Shown: positions 1-63,105, numbered from the stretch's first letter. The stretch: DNA of 64,000 bases from Chinchilla lanigera (GCF_000276665.1 NW_004955405.1:10164076-10228075); one strand, 5' to 3'. The notes: generated by a model not told the origin, from the letters alone. Numbers and translations are program-made.

Positions 1-622
1 AGTCATGCAGTCTGCTAGCCACCTGCTACTTTGAATAACTTACCTGATGACAAGATTTCTCTGTTTCTGCTGGCGAAGCTCTGTCAGGGCTGCTGTACAA
101 GTCCAGGACAGCTGTGGGAGGGCGGGAGCTCTGCTCTTCAGTGTTCTGTTTAACCAAAAGCTCTCTGCTACTCGGCACCCCCTCACATCCATAGCACAAA
201 GATAATTCACTCTGAGAAGCCAAAAGTTTGTGTGATTCATGTTCAGTATCAATATAAAAATATTAAATTGCTCTCAGCATCCATTGGGTGTCATGCCATT
301 TACTAATAAAAATTATAAAAAATAAATTTTTATTTTTAAAAATGATTGTATCCCAGGTTTCATAGCTTCGGCCTGGGTGTCTTTTTTGGTTAAAGAGAAT
401 ACCCTGTTCTATAAGTGTACTGGGCAACACAAAAGCCACCCCCAAAATAATGAGAGGAGAATGATAATGCTTTGTTAAACCCCAACTGAAAACTCATTCT
501 TGATGTCACCATTCTAACCTCCAATCACAGCAGTGAAAATGAATGCAGACTTTTCAGTCTACTTAATTTTTTAACATTTAAACCAACCAAGAGAAAAACT
601 GAATGTAAGAAATGGCATTATT

Positions 623-813
623 AGAGCTGGGCATGGTGGTGCACACCTGTAATTCTAGTACACGAGAGGCCGAGGCAGGAGGATTGTTGTGAGTTCGAGA
701 GCAGCCTGGGCTACAAAGTGAGCTCAAGGCCAACCTGAACTGCATAGCGAGACCATGGCTCAAAAAGACCAAAAAAAAAAAAAAACAAAAAAAAAAAACA
801 AAAAAAAAACACC
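623..813 (+). mobile_element. B1-type (7SL-derived) SINE with A-rich tail
   Basis: The body begins GCTGGGCATGGTGG and contains the duplicated segments 'agcctgggctacaaagtgag' and 'ccaacctgaactgcatag', typical of rodent B1 with an internal duplication. A tail of about 40 mostly A bases follows. The 10-bp target duplication TGGCATTATT lies at 613-622 and 814-823. Confidence 0.9.
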
Positions 814-930
814 TGGCATTATTGTTTGATTTGGAGAGTTTCAGAAATGTGCATAGCCCCCAGAGGTGGCTGTTCAGGCACAGTACATCCTCTGATGTGA
901 ACCTTTTAGAGCTTTCAGTGATTAAACAGC

Positions 931-970
931 CCGCTGCGGCATGCGTGCCGTAGGTTGGCCACCACCAGTG
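931..970 (+). mobile_element. Right-end fragment of the hAT-like element
   Basis: The stretch 'ctgcggcatgcgtgcc' leads to an end GGCCACCACCAGTG, resembling copy 1's final 'gtttgccaccgctg'. Short, so only suggestive. Confidence 0.5.
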
Positions 971-1868
971 AATTTTAATGGGTTGGGCAGAGGGTAGATC
1001 AGCCTGCATCCTACACAACAGCCAAATGTGGCCTCTTAGGCCATGGCCTGCTTCTCTTAATTTGAGCAACAGCACAAGACAGGAAGACAAATTTAATAAT
1101 TACAGACATTACAAGACCTGACACATTAAGTGGAGAACTGTAAACTGCCTGTAGCAAATCCAAACTCACTTGCAGACTAAGAACCATCTCTCCAAACCTT
1201 CGTGGTAAGCATTCTTTCTGTGGGGAGGCCATTGCACGAGGGCTGCACGTTGATGAGGCTCAGGCTTCCGGGAGGTGTCTAGGAAAACCAGCTTCTCTCT
1301 CCTTGGGTAGAGAATGGTGGGCAGGACCCAGTCAATAATTGTTCATATGGGTTGTCAATCAAAATAGCTTTAGAAATACATTATGTTCCTGTGGTGTAAA
1401 TTGGGCAATTTGATGGAAATTAAGGTTTCCTCCAACGAACAGATTAATTTCGCAGGTCTTTGTTTTGGGAGTGTTCCCCGATGGAGTTCCTCCGGACACC
1501 CCTTGTTAATGACGGGGCTTTACTTCAGCTCCACTTTCCTTCTGAAACACTTAATTAAAACCTGGTTTAGAGTGCTGCGTTGCAAGCAGGAGGGATGATT
1601 ACTTTTGTCTGCCTTTCAAAGACAGTCTAGGATTTTCTTATTTTGAAAAACTAATAAATGATTCCAGTTTCCTTCCAGAACAATAGAAATGGCCACATCC
1701 TCCAAATCTCCCCTTTACTTCTCTGCAAACCAAACGGAATGTGGGAAACCAACACTCAGGAGTAGGGAGGACAAGAGACGCAATATAGTCACATGTGTGG
1801 GAAGGGATGGGAGGGCGGCCTCTGTACCCACTCATTTCCTCTTGCTCTTGCCTATTTCTGACCACCAC

Positions 1869-1869
1869 T

Positions 1870-1926
<57 letters not shown>

Positions 1927-2014
1927 CCTCTCACTCTGTCTGTCTCTCTTTTTTTCTCTCTTCCTCTCCCTTTCCCTCCCCCCTCTCTACACACACACAC
2001 ACACACACACACAC
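1869..2014 (+). repeat. Compound microsatellite (CT)n ... (CA)n
   Basis: About 48 bases of almost pure CT are followed by an impure pyrimidine stretch to 1988 and then about 12 CA units. The reverse strand is purine-rich. Confidence 0.95.
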
Positions 2015-2135
2015 CCCTTTCCTGGCGATCGGATGAATTTTTTTTACCCAAAGAAATGTTCGCAGAGTATATGTTTCACCTGTACTTTGAATTCAGCAAA
2101 CAGAGCTTTCCTTTGAATTCTGCAAACACAGGCTC

Positions 2136-2228
2136 TGTGGTCCACCCCCAGAGCTTTTGATTTAATAGGTCAAGGATGCCTGAGAATATGTACTTCTGAA
2201 AATCTACCGCAAAATGCTGATGTGCTGA
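2136..2228 (+). mobile_element. MER5-type fragment
   Basis: CCACCCCCAGAGCTTTTGAT, 'aggatgcctgagaatatgta' and 'gctgatgtgctg' follow the right half of MER5-like elements. Confidence 0.5.
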
Positions 2229-2714
2229 CCTGTGGACAACCTCTTGGGTGGCGCTGGTAGAGAGTTTTTTCCAGACCCATTTTTGGCAATCCTATCAAAA
2301 GCTGCAAAACTTGATTTCCTAATCGCTACCTTCTTCAGGTCAAGCTCTCCTGTTACCTTGCTGGCTTCTTCTTTAAAATTCCAAACAACAGTAAAGCAAA
2401 AACAACAAATAAACAAACAAAACAAAATACAAGAAATATTCCAGCTTTTCATTCCTTAGTTAGAATAGGCCTGGAATTTCTAGTAATGCTGACTCCTACT
2501 CCAAATACCTGCAGGGGGCACTCTTTACATTGGTTTCTTCTGGAACTGGAACAGCGTCCCCCAGGAATTGTGAGACACTGCAGGTGACTGCTGAGAACAG
2601 ATTAAGTGATTACTGGTTAAGCACTGATTGCTATGCCCATAGAGCACATGGAGGGATGAATTTATGACTATTCATCCTCCTTTTTGCAAACTGTTCCTGC
2701 ACACATAATTTTAG

Positions 2715-2850
2715 TTAATCCCACAATAACCCTCTGGAATGGGCAAAGAAGACGTGATTATCTTTATTCTACAGATGAAGACATTGGTACAGAAAAATTA
2801 ATTACTGTCCCAAGGTCACATGGCCACTTGGTATCATAACACAGACTAGA
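2715..2850 (-). mobile_element. MIR SINE relic, antisense
   Basis: AATCCCACAATAACCCTCTG, 'ctacagatgaagacattggt' and 'cccaaggtcacatggcca' follow the antisense MIR core. Confidence 0.7.
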
Positions 2851-4173
2851 GTATTCAGGTCTCCTCTAAATATATATAAGGCTGTGAAACAAATAATAAA
2901 AAGTATTTTAGAAATTTTAATGAATTTATTTTGGTGTTTGGTATCCATGAACCACTGTTAGACCACATATGAACAGAAACTCAGAATTCTGAAAAAGGTC
3001 GTACATTACAGTTTGCTTTGACACATAAAGATTGTGGGTTATAGAAAAGGGAAATACATTTATAGATCTTATAGTAATATTTTCCATGCCTGACAAAGGA
3101 CTCACTCTCTAGGGCTATATATACAATTGAACACTATTGGTCAGCGTTTCTTCCAAAATGATTTAAATATATTTTAGAGACTTGAGATTTCATCTAATGA
3201 AAGCCAAGTGAATGGTGTAATTGTTCCAAAAAATCAAATCTACTTATATCTGCTGTTCTAGTATTGAGATACCAACATGATAACAATTATCCCAGAGCTC
3301 ATTAACATCAACAACAACAAAAAATCCATCACTGTCCTATTTTGTTTCCGTGAAGTGGCTCATTATGTTCAGCATAGAGAAAATACATTAACGTTTGCTT
3401 CAGCACACCTGTGGATTTAGTTGATTGCTCACTGTAAAAGGGTTTGAGACAAAGCAAATTTGGTATTCACATCCAAGGGGACTCCAGGGACCTTTCAGAA
3501 AAGCTCTTTGTTCAAGAAAATTTACACAAAATAACATTGCTTTATATTCTTTCACTGCTTTTATCTGTCAAATATCCATGGTTGAGTCTTCTAAGCAGCT
3601 CGGAGTTCACACAGGTGGGGATAAAATATCAAGTCAAAGAGACCTGAATGTCCTTTAGTGGAACCTAAACTAAGATCTACACTTTGTGTTTCCTTGTAAT
3701 TATTTTTTAATGGGTAACACATACAACAAAACATTCAAACAATACCAAGAGAGTATAGGGTGAGTGAATCTCCCTCCTGCGCCGGCTCCTAGGCCTTCCA
3801 GTCTGTATCCATGAGGAAGCCTTTGCTATGAGCTTCCTGAGTGGTCTTCACAGATAAGCTAGCACATTCAGCTGCTGTGCTGGCACAGGCCCAGAGACTA
3901 CCAGAAAGACAAAAATTGAAATCACTGTTAATGCTGACTTGCTAGAGAGTTAGGATCCCAATCATTTTGATTTATAACCAAGGTCTCCAACACACAAAAA
4001 TCACACCAAAAGAATATCATTTCCAAAGCAAGTTCATTTTCTTGTGAAGACTTTGAGGAATTTAGAAATCCCTACTTAAAGATATTTGGAATTATAGTCA
4101 ACAGCTACAGAGAAGCAGGGAAGAGGGAAGAGAGTACAGTGGAAAAACTTTTGGCCAAGAATCTTATTTAAGT

Positions 4174-4322
4174 GTCGGGGAGTATGGTGGCACACGCCTA
4201 TAATCCCAGCACTTGGGAGGCTGAGACAGGAGGATCACTGTGAGTTCGAGGCCAGCCTGGGCTACAAACTGAGCTCAAGGCCAACCTGAACTGCATAATG
4301 AGGCCCTGTCTCAAAAAAAGAA
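4174..4322 (+). mobile_element. B1-type SINE
   Basis: Near full-length B1-type body (CACGCCTATAATCCCAGCAC, then a gaggctgag motif and the duplicated middle) ending in a short A tail. No clear target duplication. Confidence 0.85.
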
Positions 4323-5043
4323 GGAGTAAAATGTTTGGAACTTGATTAGTCCCAAAGACTGCCAGCAATACTTTTAGGCAACATCATAAACCAGGTAAAG
4401 TTAGTCCTTATTTAATAATCAGAGGTATATAGTTCTGGCTCCAGAACTTATTTGCTATGTATTCTTAGGAAATTTATCTTTTCAGAGTGTCGGTGTCAGT
4501 AAAATGAGGATAATGGTACCTATACCATAGAATTGCAGTGTGGGTTAGCACATGAAGTGTAGATGTTATTGTTCTCGCTTCAGCATCATTTGAGTTTAGG
4601 GAATAGTTGAAGTGTTGTAAATACACCTGTATTACCATTTGCCTGTCAATTGTGTATGAAATCACAAAGATGAGTACTTTGAAAGTATAAAGGACTAGTG
4701 AAATATATGGTATTTTTCTTTATCTGAGCTTTAAGACATATGATATTCTATTTTAATTCATTGTTGCTGTTATCCATAATAGAGTCATCTTTAGTTTTCT
4801 TCTGCTTCTTTATCATTCATTTGGGATAACTGATCACATTCTCAGTTCCAGAAAAATGCAAGGGAGATTGAATGTTCCAAGCCGCAGCATGCAGATCTCC
4901 TGCCACTGGGGGTCAGGGTGGTAAGGGGACACCTTCCTTCCAGCTCCAGAGTTATCAGATTTTGTCGGATTCTAGCCTGTGTAGGAATCTCATGTGAAAG
5001 ATTTAAGTAACGTTCTGCTTTCCTTTGCTCTGAAGAAGGATGA

Positions 5044-54470
<49,427 letters not shown>

Positions 54471-54660
54471 TTTATTCAAGTTTGGTGTTTTTACGAAAGA
54501 AAAACACTCAGGAATACAGTTAATGGACACGTTATTCTCTTGAAAGTTCTTTCATCTTTTCTGTGAAACACTGACATTTATTGCTGAAGGACTTTTTCGG
54601 ACTTGGATTTCCAATGGTTTTGAGACATTAATGAGGAGAATAAAGTGTTTGCTGCAACTT
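54471..54660 (+). other. MYRFL: MYRFL 3' untranslated region
   Basis: The sequence between the stop codon and the presumed cleavage zone is about 190 bases, with no SINE. The exact cleavage site is inferred to be about 12 to 25 bases after the AATAAA signal. Confidence 0.75.
54639..54644 (+). terminator. MYRFL: Polyadenylation signal AATAAA of MYRFL
   Basis: A perfect AATAAA lies 169 bases after the stop codon. A GT/T-rich stretch follows at about 54667-54687, the usual downstream element. No competing signal is seen between the stop and this site. Confidence 0.8.
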
Positions 54661-54938
54661 GAAAGAATGTGGTATTTGATTTTGTCATGATTGTAAAGAA
54701 AACATTTCTTAGAGTAAGCAGTACCATTAGATTTGAAGACATTGCTTCCTGTTATAAGGAAGCTATAGGTCAAAATAAGAAGGTCTAGCTCTATATTTTA
54801 AAGCTTTTGAAAAATAACAACAAACAAAAGGCCATGTCAGCGTGGACCCAGTAAATCTAGACTCTGAAAAATATGTGATGGGGGATTAACCCTGTGGGAG
54901 GGGACAATGGTGTGTGATGCTGAACTCACACTTAGGTA

Positions 54939-54974
54939 AACTCTCTCTCTCTCCCTCTCTCTCTCTCTCTTTCT
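54939..54974 (+). repeat. (CT)n microsatellite downstream of MYRFL
   Basis: An imperfect CT run of about 34 bases, roughly 280 bases after the polyadenylation site. Confidence 0.9.
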
Positions 54975-55714
54975 GAGTGTGTATAATTTGCCCATAACAC
55001 AGCAGTGTACAAAATGTATCTTGCTAATGAAACGGATTTAAGTAAAAGAGTTGCTAATCAGCTTTGTGATGGTTGATGGACACTGGACTTTGTGTGGTGG
55101 AGTGTAGGCTCTTGTGCCCAGACACCACTGAAATTATTGCATCTATCTAACCCTAACGTCAGCTCCTATGGCCTTGCTCGTGCATTCCCTTGGATACTGT
55201 CAGAAAGCCTCTTACCTGCAGTTCCCGCTCCCTCTACTTCCAGAGTGACCCCATTGCCCCCCATGTGACCTCCCACGGAATAGCGTGACCTCTTGTCTTG
55301 GCAGTTGTAAGTATAAAGCCATTTTTTCTAGGCAAATGTCTCCTAATTTGTTGGACTTACTACACCTCATTAATATAATAATATACTATATTTTCTATAA
55401 TTTTCTACTAATATGCCATGCTTTAGATGAAGAGCCAAGCTCCTCTCACTGTGGTTCCAGGGCTTGGGGTGGTGAATGTCTGGCTTCTCTTACCTTACGG
55501 TTGGTCTGAGGCTCAATTAGGATGTGGTTCTTTGTTTTTACTTCACAGCGGTAATCAGCAGTAATAATATATTATCCTCTTTATTGTTTTCAGGTATTAA
55601 GTATATACCATATGGAAACATCAACAAGTGTGAAACTTCAACAATTAAGAAAAGACATGGTTCTTGCTGTGGCAGAAGGCATTTTGAAATGAACTGTAAC
55701 ATAAATATGCTTTA

Positions 55715-55870
55715 ACCTTGGGAGCCAGTCTTAGCATTGCATTCAAGTTCTGACTTTATTTGTGTCTCCCTAGGTGAGTTACTTACCTTTCCTAAGCCTG
55801 CATTTCCTCATTTATAGACAAAGATAGTGAGTACATACAACAGGCAGGAATAATGGGATGCAGTATGTAA
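55715..55870 (+). mobile_element. MIR SINE relic
   Basis: 'gtgagttacttacctttcct' and 'cctgcatttcctcatttata' match the MIR core. Confidence 0.55.
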
Positions 55871-58800
55871 ATCAAAGACATAGTCCAAATAAGTATAAGC
55901 TTTCATTATTATATCAACATGGGAAGGAATCATTATGAAGGTTACAGTAGGATTATAAAGGAATTGAGTAACTAAATGCATATAAATCAGGACACTTCCA
56001 TCAAAAATGAAAAACTGCACATAGAACATACACATCTGCAAGTGTAGCACATCATATATATATTTTACTATACTTTGAAAGTGCTTTTCCTTTTGCTAAC
56101 AGCATGGCCTTTGTGAAAATGGAATAAAGTAGTTAATTCTTTGGAGAAGGCCTTGGGATTCCTCCAGTGTCTTAGATTCAAATTCAGACCTGGTTCTTCT
56201 GAGCTGGACCATTAGTATGACTTGGGTCTGTATGCTGGAGTTGTCTTACTGGAATCTCAGGTTGGTGCAGAGGGAGAGATTCCATTAACTGACTCTTTCT
56301 CTCCTAGTAAAGGTACATTTGTCAGCATCATAAATCCCGTGTTCTTCTTACTCATACACTTATGCTTAGGACAATGTGGAGGCTTCACATATCAACTTCA
56401 GGTCAGTAACATTGCCTCTAAGGGCATGTTTATAGAATGAGTACTGTTTTTCCATTAAATTCTGTTCAAAGACTGGAAATATTTTTTTCCACAGACAACA
56501 TACAGGAGATAGTGTTGATAATCTTCAGGAAGAGAAGATTTAAGCCAGTGACCAGACCACAGCACCTGAGGTTAGTAAACCTACTGAAGGACAGGCTGGA
56601 AGATTCTCTTTGTGTTAAGCACTCTTGCAGCTGTGAGATGTCACTGTGGCTCATACCTCTTCAGGCACAAAGGCTTTTCTTTAGGCCAGAAAAATCGCCT
56701 GGCTATCTGTCCCTAAACTCCAGTAATTAAAGTGTCTACTGGAGTCTTCCTCCCCCAAGCTCATAAGCCCAGTCTACTCATGAGAAAAGCTCAGTTAAAT
56801 TCTGAGAAAGGGTCTATAACACACCTCACTAGTACTTTTCTAAATTGTCAATTGCATTAAAAACAAGAAAATTCTGGGAATATGTTACAGCCAAGAGGAT
56901 CTTAAAGAGGTAGGATGAGAACATAGTACAAATTCAATCATGAAAAACAGGTCCTATTTTTAACTTTAAGTCATTCAAAATATCTTAGTTCCCTGCTTTG
57001 TCAATTATTTAAGGTCAAACTCTATGCGTGATTTAATTAGTTCCCAAACTATAGAATATTATAAAAATCATATAACATAAACAAATAGAATTCCAATAAT
57101 TTTATGATTACTAATAAAACTACTAAAACATAGTTTTGAAAGCTGCCAGTTCTTTTAACCACTGAATCATAAAAATTCACTAAGAACGATTAGCATGCAT
57201 GTGCTCAACTTTTCAGCATTTTAAAAATAAAAACACTTTTTAGTGCTATTTAAATTTATTTTTTAAACATATTTTTCCTAAAAAAATAAATAAAATAAAT
57301 TTATTTTTCTTACATAATTTTTGGTTCATCTTTACTGACAGATTTCCAGCAATGCATTATTTAATTGTAAAATTAAAGATCTTCGAAGAAAAAGCGAAAA
57401 TGCGATCCTGTTGGCAATTTATAAAACCACTTTCCCCTCGTTTGATTCTACAACCCTGTGATGTTGAAGGTGAAGGGAATTATTCCTAAATATTGTCAAA
57501 AGATTCCAAGACCCTGTATATTGAGAAAGCCCCACTGTACATATTAGCAATCTGAGGTACAGAGACGTTAAGCAAGGAAAAGACGGAAGCCAAGTTTTCT
57601 GGTGCCAAATCTCATCCCTTTCCACAAGACTACTTCACTTACCCTTGAGAAGCTTTTCTTTCCTTCATCGCTCTTTAGGGTTTTTGAGAGACCACCGACT
57701 CAGATATTGACCCACCGAGAAAGCACTAACCCACTAATGGCTGTGTAAGTGGTGTTTCTTGAGGACCTGTAAGCTGATTAGAGACCATTTAGTCATAATA
57801 CAGAGTAAGGGGAAGGCAGAGGAACAGAGATGGGTGGAATCTTCTGTCACCAGCCACTAAGTTACATCTATTTATATTGCACCAGAGCTTAACAGCTCAC
57901 TTAAGAATGCTAAAGATTAATCTCACTCTTAGGAGCATGCCAGTAAAATCTTCACTTGGCAAAGCTAAAAGTGTTTTGGCTTTCGTTTCTTCAAGGCCAT
58001 GTATCATCGATTTTTGTGTCTGATTCGAAAGAGCCAATTGAGCTCTTAAAAAGCATCCAAGGATTTAGAATCTAGTACATTTTTAATGAGTGGTTGTTTA
58101 AAGCTTGTGGAAACACAGCTTCAGAGACTTTCAATTTACCAACAGTGGTGAGTGTACAATCCATCTCTTCTTGGCTGAATTCTGTGAATGGAAAATCCTT
58201 GGTTAATTCTTAGGACACATTTTGGAGAAAGGGATGGGTGCCAAAGATCAGTCTCAATCCATCAATTTCCTTATGGCCCCACACAAATACAAAGTGAGGC
58301 CATATTTTAGAAAGACTCTTGATAACATGACGTCACCAAAGTTGGGTTCTTAAGCCAGTTTTTGGCCACATCAGTCTGACTTCTTATTTAAAATGAAAAA
58401 TAACTGGGAAGAAAACTAAATAGAGCTAGGAGGTCTGGTGGCAGTCTTTGCTCAGTAACTTGTCATTGGTGTCACCTGGGATGATTCACCTAACTCCTTT
58501 AAATTTCACTTTCCCAACAGTGAAATTGTATTAGTAGTAGCCCTGACGACCGCTGAGAGTTTTGTGGACACTGAGACGTACACATGTGAAATCTCTTTGT
58601 AAAGTGGAAGATACTGTGTGAACATGGGAATCGGTAACTTTGGTCACTGGAAAACATTATTTGGAAGGAATAAAGAAGACTTTGGAAATTCTGTCTTGTT
58701 CTCAAGAGTTTCAGTTGATTATACTTAGGATAAGTTATTTATCCATCATCTTCTTCACCTGGAAAACATTGTCTAGAAAATGATAGATAATTAGTTAACA

Positions 58801-59952
58801 TTTATTAAATGAAAAGTAGATAAAGGGAAATATTGCTTTCTTTATTTACCAGGGAATAAACCAAGAAGATTGCTTTGAACAAAACAGACTTCAATTCCTC
58901 TTACTTTTTCACTGTGATTATTTTTATTGCTACTGTTTGGAATGATAGGATTATTATTATGTTATAATTACTTGGAATAAGAGGTTTTTATTCTTTTCTT
59001 CAAGCATATTTCTAACTCCTCTAAATGACTTTCAATAAAAACTACAAAAAATCAAATAGTCTATTATCTGTTAGAAGATTCTAGAATCCTGATAGTCAGC
59101 TAGTGCTTAGTATTCATTATTTATATTTATATTGCTGTATTTCATTCTGTACAGCACAACTGCATAAGCATCTAAATTCATTGCAGATTAATCATAAAGC
59201 ATTTAATGAACATTTCCTATTGTATCCAAACATTGAACACATTCTATCAGTAATTAGGCAGCTGTAGTATTTCCACTGATGTAAGATCTCAGAGCTGTCA
59301 TCTTCTATAGTTACTGAAAAACATTGTAAGTGTGAACGCTCTTGGCTTTCAAAGCACTATTTGGAATTATCTACAATAAGGAAGCTGCTGATTATATTAA
59401 AGAGAAAAGGCCTCTTAGTCATTTCCAGGAGATAAAAGCATTTAAAAAAAGCAAAAAAACAAAGAACACCCCAGTGTTGATGAGCCTTCATTTGTTCACC
59501 TTGAAGTCTACAGCAGTTTGTCCATTTTCAGTTACTTCATGTTTCACTCACTGCATAAACATTTGCGGGACCTGTCTATGTTCCAGACTCCGTATGCAGC
59601 AGCAGGAAATAAGAGATGCCTGGGGTGATTGCTGGCCTTGTTGAGCCATTGCGGATAGGTAGCCACCCAGGGAGCCATCACAGAGTATGAAAAGCCCTAC
59701 AGCTATGGCACTGGCATTGCACTGTGTGCGAGTGCAGCATGGTAAAATGCTGCCTCTCAGGTAAACGAGGGAGAGGGTGAGAGACAGGAAAAGGGAAGCT
59801 TCCACCAGGAGGAGACCCTGAGCTGTGCGTCCAGGAACGCAAAGGATAACGCAGGCTTTTATTTGTTTGTGTTTGTTTGTTTTAAACAGAGAAATGGAAA
59901 GAGGCAGAAGTTATGAATGAGTCCACCTTTTATAATAAAGAATGTGATATTA

Positions 59953-60056
59953 GGGCTAGGGATGTAGCTCAGAGGTAGAACACTTGTCTAACATACATGA
60001 GGCCCTAGGTTCATGCTCAGCACATTAAAAACAAAACAAAACAAAAAAACAAAAAA
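59953..60056 (+). mobile_element. ID-type SINE with A/C-rich tail
   Basis: GGGCTAGGGATGTAGCTCAG, then a B-box-like GGTTCATGCTC, and a tail of AAAAC repeats. More diverged than the young ID copies. Confidence 0.85.
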
Positions 60057-62056
60057 CCCTCAGGAATCCGATTTTCAGTGCACCAGAAACTGCAAAGTGA
60101 GTAATCCCCACCCCCACCTCTTTAGCCTGCCCTTCTGCTAGCTTTGCATGCAGGAGAGGCGCTCTTGTTCTAAAAGACACCACCCCTTTCCCTCAGCGCC
60201 GAGAGCAGCCCTCTGTCCCAGGAGAGTCAAGGGAACGGTGGGAAAGGCAGAACCTGTTGGGTGGGGCATGGATGACTCGGGGAGCTGGCAAGGAGACCGT
60301 GGGTGGGGAGCTGAGCCCCAGGACAGTGACTGACTCACCCACAGATACTGCTCTCTCTCTCGGTAGGTGGTGGGGGCAGATGATGAAATCTGTGTAGTGA
60401 GTGAAGGCTGTAAATCTTTTGGTCACTCTGCCCACTTTAAAATAAAAAAGACTCTCATTTCCAAACAAAGTTTGTTTCTCATTAAGTCTCAAGTGCTCGT
60501 GATGGGAAGGGCTGCAAGAATCTCTTCAAAATCCCTTCAGCATGACTTCCTCCTTGTGGCAGCAGAAGCTTGATTTTTCTTCAAGTGAATGATCACCTTC
60601 TGGCTCGCCCTCTCTACGAATCAGGTGAAGTCAATACCATCTCTTACTCTGGAGAGGAACCCATGACCCAGGCCCAGGCAAAAGAAAGACTGCATTCCCC
60701 TGGCAGCAGGGTTTGACTTCTGGGGAAGCGTAAGACCCAAGTCAGGCCAATCAGAAGTTTTTGGGAGGCAAAAAGTCAAGAACGCCTCTGTGTGGGAGTA
60801 ATGAAACTGTGGAGTGAGCCTGGGGCCCAGCATGGAGGACCGCCTGCCTGAAAATGAAGACAACGTAAAACATTAAAGAACGGAGATATGAGAAGAGATG
60901 TCTAAGTCAGATATGCCCCCAAGGACTTAGCAGTCGGGTGGCCTAATACATTTCATCTTTCAGCTAGTTTGAATTTGGATTCTGCCACACACCCAAAAGA
61001 GTTCTAATGAACCCTGACCCTTATGGAGACGGAACATTTTCCACATAGCCCCTCAGCTGCTCACCTGTCGGCAGCTACCAAAGGTGACACAAAGAGCTGC
61101 TCACGGTAGTGCTGTTGCCATCAGTGGCTGGTCGTCCGTGTCCTCGCTGAAGCTATGCCGAGGGTTCTACTTGGTCTCTGCACCAACAGAAGTCTAGGGC
61201 TAGTGACATCTGACCCTCATCCTCCACTGCTCAGAGATCTTTTCTGGCAGCTTCCTCCTCCAAGGATGTGGCCCTGATTGAATTTACATGGCTTGGATCA
61301 GGGAATGATCTGAAATTTGGACTCACTGTGTTATAAATAACCCCACTGCCTTAAAGCTGCTCCTTATCCTAGAACTGAGATAATGTGCCTCGCCTTGCTT
61401 TGCGTAGCAAGGACTTGTTGGCTTTTCATGTAAAAAGGCCCTAGGAACTCACCACATGGCCAGACATGCTTGCATCTTGGGTGAATACAGATTTTAAAGC
61501 AAAATGGAAATAAATGCCTGTGAAAATATGGGCACATTCTGTCAGGTTGTCCAGTTGTCAAATAATCTTTTACACAATCTACCTCTGAGTAAAGTAAAAC
61601 CAGCTGATACAGAATCTTCAGGAAATGTAAATGTGTCCAAGAACACACACGACTGTACTTCTGTCCCCATGTTTCTGGGCTTTGGGAGCATCTTGTAATC
61701 ATGGTCTTTGCAGGTAACTCCATACTACACCAGAGCACCTCATTTTTCCAGGAGAAAATGCCATTAGCTCTTCTGGTCCTCTTGTTTCACTTTTCTTTTG
61801 TGTCTAAACAAATGTAAAAGCTAAATACCACCATTCCCTAGGGACAAATAAATTCAACTGAAATATTCTGTAGTTGAGACACTTAAAATCTTTGGAAATG
61901 TAAACAATTTTTTTGTAAAAGTGATTTACAACTTGAATCAGTCCATTTCTATTATGACACTCCAACAAGTTAGTAAAGTGTGTGTGTTCCGAAGACTGGT
62001 TTTGACTAGGGGAATTGACAGTAAAGACAATGATTACCATCCTGACAATTTGTGGG

Positions 62057-62068
62057 TGCGCATGCGCA
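62057..62068. promoter_or_regulatory. Perfect NRF1-type palindrome TGCGCATGCGCA
   Basis: The 12-base sequence equals the ideal NRF1 binding consensus. It stands about 7.4 kb after MYRFL with no CpG island around it, so function is uncertain. Confidence 0.4.
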
Positions 62069-62767
62069 CTGACAGGGCCTGTGCACATAAAATGGAGTTC
62101 AATCAGCCAAAAGTCAAGGAATTCCTCCATCCTATCTACCCAGAATCTGACCCAGTTCACAACTGTACTAAAGACCTTAACGGCAGTTAGGATGCTGATC
62201 AAGTGTTCATTCAGTTCAATTCAATTCAACACACAACAGGTTTTGTGAAGTACCTATTATGGGTCTCCTTCATACACCAAGGATTTATTAAAAGACAGAT
62301 TTATGATAAGAAGTCTCCCACTCTGAGTTGCTGCCTTTAGTTGTTGCCCTCAGGCACTGCGAACAGGAAAGATTAAAATCCACTTCAACTCCACTTTGGC
62401 TTCTACCTGCATTTACCCACGGATTTAACAATCTTCCCCAGGGCCGGGATAGTTTTGTATATGTGTGTTGACATTTTATTGGTTCTTCTAGCTCAAAAAA
62501 AGCAGAAGATTTTATAAGGCAATGACTCTCTCCAGTGGACCTTTCATGAGCAGAGGAAACTATTCTCCAGAAATAACGCACTCGCGCGGTTGGCTTGTTC
62601 CCCGCGCCTGGTGAGCTGTCAGAAACTAGGGAAGAGGATTGCAGAAATCTCCCGGAAGGGCTCAGTCCTGTAGATTTTGCCATGTTGTATTTCCTTGTCA
62701 TTCTATGAAAACAAAATAGAGCCTCATGGTTACAGCAGGATACATTCACTTAGTGCCTTAGGGCAGA

Positions 62768-62915
62768 GCTCTTCAAACTTGAATGTGCACACAGCTCACC
62801 TGCGAATCATGGTGAAATACAGATTCTACTGCCGTAGGTGTGGGTAGGGCCTGAGAACGGCCTTTTTCACAGACTCCTGCGCGATGCTAATGCTGCGCAT
62901 CCACTTTGAAGAGCA
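62768..62915 (+). mobile_element. MER5-type DNA transposon relic
   Basis: AGCTCTTCAAACTTGAATGT through GCTGCGCATCCACTTTGAAG form near-palindromic ends around 'cagattctactgccgtaggt', as in MER5. Confidence 0.65.
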
Positions 62916-62954
62916 AAAGGTTAGACTTTGCCAGATGTTCTCTATCATCCACTC

Positions 62955-63105
62955 GGTCTTCAGTACACATCTGTGAGGTACTTAACTCATCCCCACTTCC
63001 AGAAACAGAACCAGGTTCAGCAAGGTAAACAAACTTGCCTAGGCCTGCACAGCTGGTGGTATTTACACTCTGCCATCTGAATTCAAGTCCTGTGCTTTTT
63101 CTTCC
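62955..63105 (-). mobile_element. MIR SINE relic, antisense
   Basis: 'cttgcctaggcctgcacagc' and 'ctgaattcaagtcctgtgct' follow the antisense MIR pattern of lost tract and core. Confidence 0.6.

Noticed and set aside
1638..2160. Open frames on both strands across the CT/CA microsatellite
   Set aside because: They encode repeat-derived Ser-Leu or Arg-Glu runs and have no gene structure.
4565..4600. A U6-like start (TTCTCGCTTCAGCATCA)
   Set aside because: Similarity ends after about 16 bases; no U6 body or promoter follows.
61364..62749. Several minus-strand frames of 124 to 153 codons downstream of MYRFL
   Set aside because: No family similarity, no splice or promoter context, and overlap with repeat relics; expected by chance in 64 kb.
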